Origin: a bacterium 1XD8-76
GTDB lineage: Bacteria; Bacillota; Clostridia; Lachnospirales; Lachnospiraceae
Reading direction: 5' to 3'
Assembly (NCBI GenBank): GCA_003611955.1
Contig: RAZE01000001.1
Location: 186,001-250,000 of the forward strand
DNA length: 64,000 nucleotides
Below the pieces are notes generated by a model that saw nothing but the letters and a program-made list of their open reading frames with translations, was not told where the DNA came from and ran no database searches. The first letter of the stretch is position 1. Each line of letters begins with the position of its first letter. Made by a program: the position numbers and the translations under genes. Below, piece after piece: positions 34,025 to 42,430 of the stretch.

Positions 34025-35521
34025 CTACTCAGCATCAGATGTAATGCTGGCATGCTGAATCAATGTCTGCTCTGAAAGCTCCACATCCGACAATTCCCCG
34101 CTTATGTATCCCTCCCGCATAATGTAAACACGATCGGCAATACCGATGACTTCCGGCATTTCGGAGGAAACCATGATGATAGAACCGCCGTTCTCCACAA
34201 AGTCATACATCAGCGCATAAAATTCCGATTTTGCATTTACATCGATGCCTCTTGTGGGTTCATCCAAAATCAGGATCTCCGAGTTGGCCGCCAGCCACTT
34301 CCCAAGAATGACTTTCTGCTGATTCCCGCCGGAGAGCGTTCCCACGACCGTCTTGATATCCGGCGTCTTAATACTGAGTTTTTCTTTATATTCCGATGTG
34401 ACTTCCTGCTCCCATTTAAAATTGACGAGTCCGTGCCTTGCATGGGCCGTCAGACTCGGGAGCCCCACGTTTTCCGTGATTGCTTTCTCCAGTAATAAAC
34501 CGGTTCTTCTTCTGTCCTCCGTAACAAATCCTATCTTCTTTTGAATCGCTTCCGAGGGCTTGGAAAACAGTATTTCCTCCCCGTTTAAGAATATCTTCCC
34601 GGAATCCAACTTTGTCGCGCCAAAGATCGCCTCCATCACTTCCGTGCGTCCCGCTCCTACCAGGCCGTAAAATCCAAGGATTTCACCTTTTTTCAGGGTG
34701 AAGGAGACATTCCGGAATTTTTTCCCCTGGCACAGCTTTTCTACCCTCAACACTTCCCCACCTATTTTGTGGGGATGCTTGTTGTAATAATTTTTCAGAT
34801 CCGAACGCCCGATCATATCCGCCACAATGGACTGTTCGGTGCTTCCCTCGATCATCTTTTCCGTGACTTTACATCCGTCTCGGAAAATGGTAACTCTCTC
34901 ACAGATCTCAAAGAGTTCTTTCATTCTATGTGTGACATAAATTAAGGCAACGCCTTTTTCTTTCAATTTTCTGATCTGCAGGAACAATGCGTTGATCTCG
35001 TGTTCCGAAAGGGAAGAGGTCGGTTCATCCAGAACGACCACTTTTGAATTTCTGGAAACGATTTTTGCGATCTCCACCATCTGCTGCTCCGCCGCAGTCA
35101 GATCCCTGCAGTATGCCGTTGCATTGATATGAAGGTCCATGTCATCCAAAAGATTCTGCGTATCCGCATTCATCTTTTTTCTGTCAAGCCTCATACCCCT
35201 GTGGGGTTCACGTCCGAGATATATATTTTCCGCAACCGTCAGATCCGGCGCAATACTGAGTTCCTGCTGAATAACGGAAATTCCGGCATCCAGCGCTTCC
35301 TTAGGGGAAGAAAAACTGCATTCTTTTCCCTCCAGATACACTTTTCCCTCCGTAGCCGTATAGACAGCCGCGATAATTTTTATCAGTGTCGATTTTCCGG
35401 CGCCATTTTCACCGACAAGCGCATGGGCTTCCCCCGGATAAAAATCAATACTGATGTCGCTCAGCGCTTTCACGCCCGGGAAAACTTTGGAAATATTTTT
35501 TACTTGTAAGCGTGGTTCCAT
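34025..35521 (-). CDS. Ribose-type ABC transporter ATPase (RbsA-like, duplicated NBD)
   Basis: 498 residues, two nucleotide-binding domains. NBD1: GENGAGKSTLIKII, signature LTAAEQQMVEIAK, Walker B VVVLDEPTSSL. NBD2: degenerate Walker A GLVGAGRTEVMEAIFG, signature LSGGNQQKVILGKWL, Walker B ILILDEPTRGID. This is the standard RbsA/MglA arrangement. Between the binding protein and the permease; a terminator-like hairpin at 35552-35586 separates it from the binding protein. Confidence 0.95.
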   Translation of the reverse strand: MEPRLQVKNISKVFPGVKALSDISIDFYPGEAHALVGENGAGKSTLIKIIAAVYTATEGKVYLEGKECSFSSPKEALDAGISVIQQELSIAPDLTVAENIYLGREPHRGMRLDRKKMNADTQNLLDDMDLHINATAYCRDLTAAEQQMVEIAKIVSRNSKVVVLDEPTSSLSEHEINALFLQIRKLKEKGVALIYVTHRMKELFEICERVTIFRDGCKVTEKMIEGSTEQSIVADMIGRSDLKNYYNKHPHKIGGEVLRVEKLCQGKKFRNVSFTLKKGEILGFYGLVGAGRTEVMEAIFGATKLDSGKIFLNGEEILFSKPSEAIQKKIGFVTEDRRRTGLLLEKAITENVGLPSLTAHARHGLVNFKWEQEVTSEYKEKLSIKTPDIKTVVGTLSGGNQQKVILGKWLAANSEILILDEPTRGIDVNAKSEFYALMYDFVENGGSIIMVSSEMPEVIGIADRVYIMREGYISGELSDVELSEQTLIQHASITSDAE

Positions 35522-35547
35522 CTTTATTCCTTTCTGCCCTGCTTATT

Positions 35548-35587
35548 CGAAAAAGGCCAAGCAAGCAATCAACCTGCTCGGCCTTTC
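35548..35587 (-). terminator. Partial terminator between binding protein and ABC ATPase genes
   Basis: 12-bp stem AAAGGCCGAGCA / TGCTTGGCCTTT with one G-U pair and five T on the minus strand. Likely lowers transcription of ATPase/permease relative to the binding protein. Confidence 0.7.
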
Positions 35588-35614
35588 AGGAAAGTCAACA
35601 TATTTGTTTCAATA

Positions 35615-36664
35615 TTATTTGATGTCTTCCGCTGTGAATGCATACGGGTTGATCATGATGATCTGATCATCCACTTCTCCTGTTGTGTAGTATTTGTACA
35701 TCTGCTCCACGATGCCTTTGCCGATGTTCTCCGGATCCTGAGCCACTTCAGATACCCAGTATTTTCCGTTCTCCGCATCCAGCATAGCTTCCTTTGCTTC
35801 CGGGTTTCCGTCGAAACCAATGATCAGACAGCTGGAACCTGCCGCTTTGATAGCTGCCAGAGCGCCTGTAGCCGCCGGATCACCAACCGTGAATACTGCC
35901 TTTACTTCCGGGTTGGAGATCAGGATCGTCTCCATGATTTCCTGCGCTTTGATCGCGTCGCCTCCGTAGTTGTTGCCGTGGATAACCACTCTGTCAGGAG
36001 CTTCCTTTTCAAGCGTATCGAGACAGCCCTGCTCGCGGTCCTGTGTGGAAACGGATTCCGGGTTACCGATGATCGCCACTGTGTCTCCCTCTTCTGTCAG
36101 ACGGATCAGCTCCTGTGCGCCAATCACGCCGCCCTGGTAGTTGTCTGTTCCCACGAAAGAAATTACGTTTGTCAGGTCAGCTGCCTTGGAGTCAAAGTTA
36201 AACATATTCACGCCTGCTGCTGCTGCCGCATCGATTCCGGGTACGCAGCCTGCCGCGTCATTACATGCGAGTGCGATACTGTTACATCCGTTTGCCGTAA
36301 AGTTTTCAATCGCGTTGGTCGCTTTCTCGGCTTCCAGATTACAGTCAGTGATGTTGTACTGGCTCTCGTCAAGACCAAGCTCTTTACAGCCCGCCTCAAT
36401 GCCTGCCGCTACGTTCTGGTAGAACACATGCTCAAAGGAACCTACGATAAATCCCCACTGGATATCAGCGAGATCCCCGCCTGCTTCCGCTGTCTCTGCG
36501 GGAGCTTCCTCTTCCGCCGGAGCCTCCTCTTCCGCGGGAGCTTCTTCCGCCGGAGCCTCCTCTGCCGGTGCGCTCGCCTGCTCTTGCCCGGCACTTCCGC
36601 AGCCCGCCAACATGGCTGCTACCAATGTAACAGCAAGCAATGATGAAACAATTTTCTTCTTCAT
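35615..36664 (-). CDS. Sugar-binding lipoprotein of ABC transporter (RbsB-like)
   Basis: 349 residues. Signal peptide with lipobox AMLAGCGS, then a Glu/Ala/Pro-rich linker, then a type I periplasmic-binding domain: IQWGFIVGSFEHVFYQNVAAG, NFDSKAADLTNVISFVGTDNYQGG and VFTVGDPAATGALAAI. Ligand is probably a pentose, hexose or polyol. RBS AGGAGGATCAGAGA. First gene of the transporter unit after the DeoR gene. Confidence 0.94.
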   Translation of the reverse strand: MKKKIVSSLLAVTLVAAMLAGCGSAGQEQASAPAEEAPAEEAPAEEEAPAEEEAPAETAEAGGDLADIQWGFIVGSFEHVFYQNVAAGIEAGCKELGLDESQYNITDCNLEAEKATNAIENFTANGCNSIALACNDAAGCVPGIDAAAAAGVNMFNFDSKAADLTNVISFVGTDNYQGGVIGAQELIRLTEEGDTVAIIGNPESVSTQDREQGCLDTLEKEAPDRVVIHGNNYGGDAIKAQEIMETILISNPEVKAVFTVGDPAATGALAAIKAAGSSCLIIGFDGNPEAKEAMLDAENGKYWVSEVAQDPENIGKGIVEQMYKYYTTGEVDDQIIMINPYAFTAEDIK

Positions 36665-36738
36665 TCTCTGATCCTCCTCTTATAATGATAGTGTTTTTAT
36701 TATAAATGCCTTGGCATATATAACCTATGTAGGAAAAC

Positions 36739-37506
36739 TCATTCCGCATACAGGATGTCGATCTTCCTCTCATACTCGGAATAATCGCATCCGTGTTTCC
36801 GGTTTGTGATTATGGCGCGATAACTCTTCTCGAGCCCCGCCACTTTCACCATATATTTTTTGTCGAACTTGGTGTGATCGGCAAGCAGGTACGGCTCCCT
36901 GGCGGAGTCGGCGAAAGATCTTTTGATCGCCGCCTCATAGGGACTGAACGTGGAAAATCCAAATTCACTGTCAATTCCGTTGATTCCCACAAAGCTTTTA
37001 TCCGCGTAGAGTTCTCTCAGCTGCTTTTCCGCGGTTACGCTCTCGGTCGTATTCATCTTAAAGTTCAGGAGTCCGCCTATCAGCATCACCGTCACGCTGT
37101 CCCTGTCCTTAAAAAGCATCGCCGTATTCAGTGAGGTGGTGATGATCGTCAGATCCCTCTTCTCGCTGTCAACGATCAGCTTCGCCAGCTCCTGAACTGT
37201 CGTAGAACCGTCCAGCATGATCGAATCCCCGTCCGCGATCAGCTCGGCAGCCACCCTCGCGATCCTCTGCTTTTCCTCTATGCATTTTACGGACAGATCC
37301 TGAAAGCTGAAGGCGGAAGTCGGTTTATACATCGATACCGCTCCTCCGTGGGTCCTGATGATCCGTCTCTGTCTCTGCAATTCTTCCAGATCTTTTCGTA
37401 TCGTGACCTCCGAAATATCGTACAGCTCGCTCAACTCCACTACCGTTACCGATTCTTTCTCCTGGATCAGTTTCGCAATACTCTCCTGGCGTTCTCTGGC
37501 AAACAT
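36739..37506 (-). CDS. DeoR/GlpR-family regulator
   Basis: 255 residues. N-terminal HTH ERQESIAKLIQEKESVTVVELSELYDISEVTIRKDLEEL, the DeoR signature; C-terminal sugar-phosphate-sensing domain with DGSTTVQELAKLI, VGINGIDSEFGFSTFSPYEA and LLADHTKFDK. It lies between the transporter unit and the divergent DhaK-like operon, with operator-like repeats in the intergenic region, so it most likely represses both. Confidence 0.93.
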   Translation of the reverse strand: MFARERQESIAKLIQEKESVTVVELSELYDISEVTIRKDLEELQRQRRIIRTHGGAVSMYKPTSAFSFQDLSVKCIEEKQRIARVAAELIADGDSIMLDGSTTVQELAKLIVDSEKRDLTIITTSLNTAMLFKDRDSVTVMLIGGLLNFKMNTTESVTAEKQLRELYADKSFVGINGIDSEFGFSTFSPYEAAIKRSFADSAREPYLLADHTKFDKKYMVKVAGLEKSYRAIITNRKHGCDYSEYERKIDILYAE

Positions 37507-37532
37507 TATCTACCCCTGCTTTCTACTTTTCG

Positions 37533-37793
37533 CTTTCGTTTTGATCGTTTTTTACAAAGTTTTCCATCTGTTCCAATTTTTAACTTTTTGACAATCTGAT
37601 TTTTTCTTTTTGTTTAATTATTGTTGACTTTATACTATTTTTCTCCTTGTGTCAATATGTTTTTGTGAATTTCTCGCTATATTTTTCTTCCTCCCGCTCT
37701 TTTTTCTTATTTCTTTATTCTTTTCTCCTGTTTTTTCTTTCAAATCTTGTCACTTTCGTTTCATTTCATTTTATATTTTATTTTCTTTCGTTT
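37533..37793. promoter_or_regulatory. DeoR-type operator motifs in divergent intergenic region
   Basis: Three exact copies of CTTTCGTTT at 37533-37541, 37753-37761 and 37785-37793. The middle copy extends to TTTCGTTTCATTTCATTTT, a TTTC-type tandem like operators of AgaR/DeoR regulators (from memory). One copy is next to the DeoR gene start and two are directly upstream of the -35 of the DhaK-like operon. The intervening DNA is T-rich and non-coding. Confidence 0.6.
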
Positions 37794-37797
37794 TCTC

Positions 37798-37826
37798 TTG
37801 ACTGACAAAACTGCCTATGCTATACT
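37798..37826 (+). promoter_or_regulatory. Promoter of the DhaK-like operon
   Basis: TTGACT (37798-37803), 17-bp spacer, TATACT (37821-37826). The expected start site (~37833) lies downstream of the ATG at 37817, which rules that ATG out as the gene start. Confidence 0.8.
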
Positions 37827-37876
37827 CCAAGCAGAAAAATGTGGTTATCAACTGCCAACAGACAGGAGGTGGCTTT

Positions 37877-38842
37877 TTGCTTCCATACATATCAGATCCA
37901 GATACTTCCACAAGAGAGCTCGTTGAGGCTCTGGCTTCCATCTGCCCGGAACGATTCCGGTCTCTTCCGGATTCGTTTAACGGTCGGATACTGCTCTGCC
38001 CCGACGTGCGCCCTGACAGGGTAAACGTTATCGTGAGCGCCGGCGGGGGGTGTCATCCTCTGTCATACGGATATCTCGGCGACGGGATGGCGGATGCCTG
38101 CATCAACGGAAACAGACGCTGCGCGCCCAGCGCCTACGACATCTATGAGGCCGCCCTGAAGATCGGAAGCTCCTCGGGCAATCTCCTCCTCTACAATAAT
38201 TATATGGGAGATTACCTGAACAATGACCTGGCCGCAGAACTGCTCTCTCTGGAACACATTCCCTGTGCTCTATGCGGCGCCACCGACGATTGCCTTTCCG
38301 CTCCGCCCGGCGCCCCGAGAGGGGAAAGAGGGGGACAGACCGGACTGCTCTATCTGATTAAAATTGCTTCCGCCTGTGCGCGGGCCGGGTCGTCTCTGGA
38401 GGAAGTGTCCAGAATCGCCCATAAAGCCAATGAGCGTATGAGCACGCTGGCCGTCACCATGGACTATGAAAGACAGCTGGTCCATCTCGGCGAGGGTTTT
38501 TCCGGGGAACCGCCGGTTTCCACCCACGCGGACTGTTTTTCCATAGAAGGGATCGCGGAGCTTTCCTTTGATACGCTCTGCAGGGATCTAAAGCCCGCTC
38601 CCTCCGAGAAGATCTATATGATGGTCAGCCGCATGACACTGACCCACCCGGAAGACGCTTATATTCTGGCCTCCCGCATAAAGCAGTGCGCGGGTCCTCT
38701 GCATCCGGTGGGGCGCGTCGATGCAGGTTTTTACACCAACTTATACCATGCGCAGGGATTTCTAATCACTTTCCTCTGCGCCGACCGGGAACTGGAGCAA
38801 TATCTTCAGGGCCGTTTTTATTCCGACACTTTTTCTTTTTAA
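37877..38842 (+). CDS. DhaK-like (DAK1) protein, catalytic His replaced by Ser (paralog 1)
   Basis: 321 residues, DAK1/DhaK fold. The GGGSGHEP block is GGGCHPLS (His60 kept), followed by GYLGDGMADACINGNRRCAPS and LLLYNNYMGDYLNNDLAAELL. The His that binds dihydroxyacetone covalently (GIHGEPG in E. coli) is Ser209 (GEGFSGEPP), but a His six residues earlier (HLGEG) is shared with paralog 2. Start is TTG at 37877 with AGGAGGT 6 bp upstream; length then matches paralog 2. First gene of an operon with a second DhaK-like gene, dhaL, an aldolase and a PfkB kinase. Probably part of a kinase for a sugar other than dihydroxyacetone, or a sensor. Confidence 0.82.
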   Translation: MLPYISDPDTSTRELVEALASICPERFRSLPDSFNGRILLCPDVRPDRVNVIVSAGGGCHPLSYGYLGDGMADACINGNRRCAPSAYDIYEAALKIGSSSGNLLLYNNYMGDYLNNDLAAELLSLEHIPCALCGATDDCLSAPPGAPRGERGGQTGLLYLIKIASACARAGSSLEEVSRIAHKANERMSTLAVTMDYERQLVHLGEGFSGEPPVSTHADCFSIEGIAELSFDTLCRDLKPAPSEKIYMMVSRMTLTHPEDAYILASRIKQCAGPLHPVGRVDAGFYTNLYHAQGFLITFLCADRELEQYLQGRFYSDTFSF

Positions 38843-38862
38843 ACAATACAGGGGGAAAAACA

Positions 38863-39840
38863 ATGTCTATCCGTGATCCTTTTTTGACCGATCCCAATTC
38901 GATCTCCACAGCCTGCGCCGAGGGCATGGCGTGTGTATACCCGGAACTTGTGCAGACTCTGCCGGGCTCTTTCAACGGACGCACCGTTCTTCGTCGTCCG
39001 GCGGATCCCGACCGCGTCAACATCATCGCTGTGGCAGGCGGCGCCGGAAATCCCTTTTCCCAGTCTTTTGCCTTCAGTCCCGACCTGGCGGATATCGCGA
39101 TAAACGGTTCCCTCTATGCCGCCCCCAGCGCTTACGACTGTTTCGAAGCTGCAAAATATGTCAATTCTTCGAAGGGATATCTCATGCTCTTCAATAATTT
39201 CATGGGGGATGTCCTGAACTGTGACATGGCGATCGAGCTGATGGCACTGGAAGGGCTTCAGGCAAAAATGTGCCCTTTTCACGACGACTGCCTATCCACT
39301 CACAGGGACGAGGACCGCAGAGACCGCACCGGTCTGATCGGTGTTCTCTTCGGTGTGAAGGCCGCCTCTGCCTGCGCTAAAACCGGCGCCTCACTGGAGG
39401 AGGTTGCCGCCCTGGCGGAATATATCAACGATCGGACTTCCAGCGTTCTGATCACCATGGACTTTGAGAACGAGATCCTCCATTTCGGGGAAGGAATCTC
39501 CGGGGAACCGCCCGCTCTGTCCTTTAAAAATGAATTTTCTATTGAATCCTGCGCGAAACACGCTTATGATATCTTAATAGAAGACCTGAAACCGCGGTCA
39601 GAGGAAAGGATCCATGTGCTGATCAACCGTACCTCCGCCGGCAAATTTGAGGATGTCTATTCTCTCGCAAAATCCATTCATGATTACGCGGAACATCGAA
39701 TTCCGATCAGCAGAATGAGCGCCGGATATTTTATGCATACGACAAGATCCTACGGGCTCTCCGTCACGATCTTCTGCTCGGATGATCGCACCGAGCCCTA
39801 TTTGCAAAAACGTTGTTTTACCGATGCTTTTATTTTTTAA
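38863..39840 (+). CDS. DhaK-like (DAK1) protein, catalytic His replaced by Ser (paralog 2)
   Basis: 325 residues, homologous along its whole length to paralog 1 (shared LPxSFNGR, APSAYDxxEAA, NNxMGDxLNxDxAxEL, TGLxxxxKxASACA, MDxExxxxHxGEGxSGEPP). The His56-type position is Asn (GAGNPFS) and the covalent His is Ser213 (GEGISGEPP), so it is even further from canonical DhaK. ATG at 38863 with AGGGGGAAAAACA upstream. The shared loss of the His and tandem position suggest a heteromeric complex with paralog 1 and DhaL (inference). Confidence 0.85.
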   Translation: MSIRDPFLTDPNSISTACAEGMACVYPELVQTLPGSFNGRTVLRRPADPDRVNIIAVAGGAGNPFSQSFAFSPDLADIAINGSLYAAPSAYDCFEAAKYVNSSKGYLMLFNNFMGDVLNCDMAIELMALEGLQAKMCPFHDDCLSTHRDEDRRDRTGLIGVLFGVKAASACAKTGASLEEVAALAEYINDRTSSVLITMDFENEILHFGEGISGEPPALSFKNEFSIESCAKHAYDILIEDLKPRSEERIHVLINRTSAGKFEDVYSLAKSIHDYAEHRIPISRMSAGYFMHTTRSYGLSVTIFCSDDRTEPYLQKRCFTDAFIF

Positions 39841-39865
39841 TTACACAAAAAGGAGGATATAGTTT

Positions 39866-40498
39866 ATGGATCACCTGACATGCGGACAGCTGCAGGAAAT
39901 GCTGTTGAAAGTCTCCGAAAAAATCGTCGCTTCGGAACCTCTGCTAACGGAACTCGACACCGTCATCGGAGACGGCGATCATGGGTTTGGAATGCGGATC
40001 GGTTTCTCCGCCGTGGCAAAAGAGCTCACCGGACGAAGCTGGAATTCCCCCTACGATCTGCTCAAGGAGACCGGCATGACTCTTATCCGCGTCATGGGCG
40101 GAACTTCCGGTGTCATCTTCGGCACTCTGTTCATCGGCGGCCTGTCCTCCCTGGAGGGGAAAGAATCGCTCTCCGTTCAGGATTTTGCCGATTACATAGA
40201 TATGGGAACGAAATCTATCGCGCGCAGAGGACGCACTTCCCGCGGCGATAAGACCATGTATGACGCCCTGATAGAGGCCTCTGAATCGCTGCTCGCCTCG
40301 GCATCTTCGGGCGAATCCTTTGAGGCCGCTTTCGAGAAAGCTTACACTGCCGCAAAGCAGGGTGTGGAAAATACCAAATCCATGCTCTCCAAAAAAGGAC
40401 GTTCCAAAAACTTTAAAGATAAGACCCTGGGGCATCCGGATACCGGCGCTGTCTCGGTCTCCCTCATCTTTGAAGCTTTCCGGGAAACGATCCGCTGA
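39866..40498 (+). CDS. dhaL: DhaL-like (DAK2) ATP-binding kinase subunit
   Basis: 210 residues, all-helical DAK2 domain. ADP-Mg binding motif LDTVIGDGDHGFGMRIGF with the Asp triad intact; phosphate loop GGTSGVIFGTLFIGG; conserved GDKTMYDALIEA and C-terminal GHPDTGAVS. This keeps all features of an active nucleotide-binding subunit, so a phosphotransfer reaction is expected. RBS AGGAGGATATAGTTT. It follows the two DhaK-like genes. Gene symbol by family; phosphate donor (ATP or a PTS protein) is unknown since no DhaM is nearby. Confidence 0.9.
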   Translation: MDHLTCGQLQEMLLKVSEKIVASEPLLTELDTVIGDGDHGFGMRIGFSAVAKELTGRSWNSPYDLLKETGMTLIRVMGGTSGVIFGTLFIGGLSSLEGKESLSVQDFADYIDMGTKSIARRGRTSRGDKTMYDALIEASESLLASASSGESFEAAFEKAYTAAKQGVENTKSMLSKKGRSKNFKDKTLGHPDTGAVSVSLIFEAFRETIR

Positions 40499-40546
40499 AC
40501 TGGTCACTTATAGTGAAATACTTATATATAAAAAGGAGAAAATAAT

Positions 40547-41392
40547 ATGTTAACACCTGTAAAAGATATCTTAAAAATGGCATCGGATGCAAACACATCC
40601 GTGATCGCCTTTAACTCTCTCGACTACAACATGATCTATTCCACTGTACAGGCTGCGGAAAAGGTCGGCAAACCTGTTATCTGTATGCTTTACCCGGAAC
40701 ATCACACCGGATTCAACTGGGCGAATCCCGAGGGTTTCGCTGCGATGGTAAAAAGTCTGGCGGACGAAGTTTCCGTACCTGTAGGTCTGCATCTCGACCA
40801 CTGCAGCGACTTTAATTACATTATGCGCGCTGTCAAAGCGGGCTTCTCCTGCGTTATGTACGACGGCTCCATGCTTCCTCTGGAAGAGAATATCGCCAAC
40901 ACCAGAAAAGTTGCCGATGCCGCCCACGCGTTCGGTGTCGCAGTGGAGGCGGAACTCGGACATGTCGGTTTTGCCGCTACCGTTTCCGATCAGTCCAACC
41001 TCGATATGTATACACAGCCCGATGTTGCCGCAAAGTTTATCGAGGAGAGCACCTGCGACGCCCTGGCAGTTGCCATCGGGAGCGCGCACGGCGTATATAA
41101 AGAGACTCCTCATCTGGATATCAAGCGGCTCAGCGAGATCAATGCCGCTACCGAGGCTCCCCTTGTTCTCCACGGCGGAAGCGGTATTCCGGACGATCAG
41201 CTGGATCAGGCCTTTGTGAACGGTATCAACAAGTTCAATGTGGGAACCGAATTTTTCCAGTTATATTATGACTGCTTAAAGGATTACGGACAGATAAACG
41301 GCGACGGCGGAAACATTTTCGATTACGCCAACTACTGCCAGCCTCGCCTGATCGACTATCTGACAAAGAAAATGGAGTTATCCAAATTTTAA
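40547..41392 (+). CDS. Class II ketose-bisphosphate aldolase
   Basis: 281 residues. Motifs VGLHLDHCSDFNYIMRAVKAG, EAELGHVGFAATVSDQ, AVAIGSAHGVYK and VLHGGSGIPDDQL hold the zinc His residues and catalytic Asp. Resembles the tagatose-bisphosphate/GatY or FbaA-like group; different from the glycolytic fba at 24100. In this operon it probably cleaves the phosphorylated sugar made by the DhaK-like/DhaL or PfkB enzymes into DHAP plus an aldehyde. Confidence 0.92.
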   Translation: MLTPVKDILKMASDANTSVIAFNSLDYNMIYSTVQAAEKVGKPVICMLYPEHHTGFNWANPEGFAAMVKSLADEVSVPVGLHLDHCSDFNYIMRAVKAGFSCVMYDGSMLPLEENIANTRKVADAAHAFGVAVEAELGHVGFAATVSDQSNLDMYTQPDVAAKFIEESTCDALAVAIGSAHGVYKETPHLDIKRLSEINAATEAPLVLHGGSGIPDDQLDQAFVNGINKFNVGTEFFQLYYDCLKDYGQINGDGGNIFDYANYCQPRLIDYLTKKMELSKF

Positions 41393-41427
41393 TTCCCGCA
41401 TAAAACGCAAAGGCAGAGGTGGCTCAT

Positions 41428-42354
41428 ATGGCAGGTAAAGTAGTAGTTTTCGGCAGTTTTGTGGTGGATCTCATGGCGAGGATCCCCCATCTCCCGGTGC
41501 CCGGAGAGACGGTAAAAGGGCCGATGTTTAAAATGGGGCCCGGCGGAAAAGGGTTCAACCAGTGTGTCGCCGCCCACAAGGCGGGCGCAGACGTCACCAT
41601 GATCACAAAGATAGGAAAAGACAGCTTTGCGGATGTTGCTTTAAACACGATGGATGAGCTGGGCATGGTGAAAGACCATATCTTTGTCACGGAGGAGGCC
41701 GGAACCGGGATCGCCCTGATTCTGGTGGACGAAAATACCAGTCAGAATGAGATCGCGATCGTCTCCGGAGCCTGCGGAATGATCACCGAGGAAGATACGG
41801 ATTCGGTCAAGGAACTGATCCGGGAGAGCGAATATGTTCTTCTGCAGCTGGAAGTGAACCAGGATGCCAATGAGCGCATCGCCGATTACGCTTACCGCAA
41901 CGGCGTGAAAGTCATTATCAATACGGCTCCCTATTCCGAGATATCCGACGAGTTCCTCTCGAAGGCTTACATGGTCACTCCAAACGAGGTGGAGGCGGAA
42001 TCTTTGACCGGCATTAAAGTCGAGGATCTGGAATCCGCCGGAAAAGCGGCGGCCGTATTCAAGGATAAAGGTGTGAAAAAGATTGTTATCACGTTGGGCG
42101 GCAAGGGCGTCTTTATCTCTTCTGACGGCAGAGAGGAGATCATACCGGCATTTTCTGTAAATGCCATCGACACGACAGGTGCCGGCGACGCTTTCAACGG
42201 AGGTTTTCTGACCGCACTGGCCGAGGGAAAGGACGAGTGGGAGGCGGCGAGATTTGCCAGTGCGCTGGCTGCGCTGTCGGTCCAGAAACTGGGTACGACC
42301 CCCTCGATGCCCACGCGGGAGGAGATCGATGCCTTTCTGGAAAGTCAAGGCTGA
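41428..42354 (+). CDS. PfkB-family kinase (ribokinase-like)
   Basis: 308 residues. VVVFGSFVVDLMARIPHLPVPGETVKG opening, GPGGKGFNQCVAAHKAGADVTMITKIGKD substrate block, and catalytic NAIDTTGAGDAFNGGFLTAL. Closest in pattern to ribokinases. ATG at 41428 with GAGGTGG upstream; a GTG at 41419 overlaps that site. Last gene of the operon, before the terminator at 42395. Confidence 0.92.
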   Translation: MAGKVVVFGSFVVDLMARIPHLPVPGETVKGPMFKMGPGGKGFNQCVAAHKAGADVTMITKIGKDSFADVALNTMDELGMVKDHIFVTEEAGTGIALILVDENTSQNEIAIVSGACGMITEEDTDSVKELIRESEYVLLQLEVNQDANERIADYAYRNGVKVIINTAPYSEISDEFLSKAYMVTPNEVEAESLTGIKVEDLESAGKAAAVFKDKGVKKIVITLGGKGVFISSDGREEIIPAFSVNAIDTTGAGDAFNGGFLTALAEGKDEWEAARFASALAALSVQKLGTTPSMPTREEIDAFLESQG

Positions 42355-42394
42355 GTCGGACGATATTTCATCGATTATATAATTGCAGTGACAG

Positions 42395-42430
42395 TTCAAC
42401 CTTCGCTAAGATGTGAAGGTTGAATTGTTT
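42395..42430 (+). terminator. Terminator of DhaK-like operon
   Basis: 10-bp perfect stem TTCAACCTTC / GAAGGTTGAA followed by TTGTTT, 40 bp after the PfkB stop. Confidence 0.8.

Noticed and set aside
37817-37876. ATG at 37817 as start of the first DhaK-like gene
   Set aside because: It lies upstream of the predicted start site and just before the -10; the TTG at 37877 has a strong RBS and matches the paralog length.
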